Shown: positions 63,885 through 64,000 of the stretch, piece after piece | How the letters are laid out: every line of letters begins with the position of its first letter | Numbering within the stretch: the first letter of the stretch is position 1 | Assembly (NCBI GenBank): GCA_949358305.1 | Contig: OX442318.1 | Span: 4,264,501-4,328,500 of the forward strand | Direction of reading: 5' to 3' | Length of the DNA stretch: 64,000 nucleotides | DNA from: Strigamia acuminata | Lineage: Eukaryota; Arthropoda; Chilopoda; Geophilomorpha; Linotaeniidae | The notes under the pieces: model-generated | What the model was told of the DNA's origin: nothing | Seen by the model: the letters and a program-made list of their open reading frames with translations, nothing else | Database searches by the model: none | Made by a program: the position numbers and the translations under genes

Positions 63885-64000
63885 GAACGGGACCAATTTT
63901 TCCAGCTCGACCCGTTCCGTGTCCCGAAATGTGCTAATTTTTCCCGCCCAGTCCCGTCCCGTGTCCCGAAATATGCCTATTTTTCGAGTCCCGACCCGTC
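63885..64000. repeat. GC-rich tandem repeat at the right edge
   Basis: GTGTCCCGAAAT.TGC.TATTTTTC occurs twice about 46 bp apart with CCCGTCCCGT spacers and runs off the window. Confidence 0.6.

Overview
The window is AT-rich, intron-bearing metazoan DNA, most likely from an invertebrate. The evidence is GT-AG introns with consistent phases, AATAAA poly(A) signals, Tc1/mariner, pogo, hAT and piggyBac-type elements, a Helentron, a Ty3/gypsy and a Copia-type LTR element, and tRNA-derived SINE traces. I cannot name the species. No rRNA gene, functional tRNA gene or CRISPR array was found.

Host genes: the only host genes I can support form a cluster of four units of one DEG/ENaC (degenerin/epithelial sodium channel/ASIC) gene, all on the minus strand. 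In transcription order they are unit D (63524-55319, 5' exons not seen), unit C (49794-42503, intact), unit B (15665-13018, only exons 5-9) and unit A (10346-3600, intact). I rebuilt nine coding exons for A and C. Every exon length and phase matches between them (465, 87, 104, 817, 79, 83, 99, 110, 415 nt), giving 752 residues each. The 817-nt exon 4 runs without a stop from the pore helix of one DEG/ENaC domain (GFS filter) through a cytoplasmic linker into the first membrane helix of a second domain, and exon 9 ends with a second pore helix (GIS filter). Each gene therefore encodes two DEG/ENaC subunits in one chain, a natural concatemer. This is the most interesting host signal here. The family forms trimers, so a covalent dimer raises a stoichiometry problem.

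Mobile elements: 16-35 kb is a nested block. A 7.25-kb intact Helentron gene (Rep, helicase, endonuclease, OTU protease) has a gypsy element inserted 5 bp before its original stop region. The gypsy LTRs look identical, the TSD is GAAGG, and the LTR supplies a new stop codon and poly(A) signal. Downstream lies a second gene with RGG repeats and polyproline (30123-31106). It shares its TATA promoter and start region with the Helentron gene, suggesting one composite element with two co-regulated genes. Around 37.5-41.2 kb are a pogo-like element and a Tc1-derived fold-back with arms of about 740 nt, itself interrupted by a 676-bp element with a 4-bp TSD. At 57-59.6 kb is a young gag-only Copia derivative with TSD TTTTG, nested in an older inverted-repeat element.

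Comparing paralogous units A and C dates many small insertions: MITEs present in one unit and absent at the same place in the other include a piggyBac-like element with TTAA TSDs, a GGGGTTTCATTA-ended element, an element with GGCATGCCG repeats, and fold-backs. Minisatellites lie at 11.6-12.2, 43.5 and 54.3 kb.
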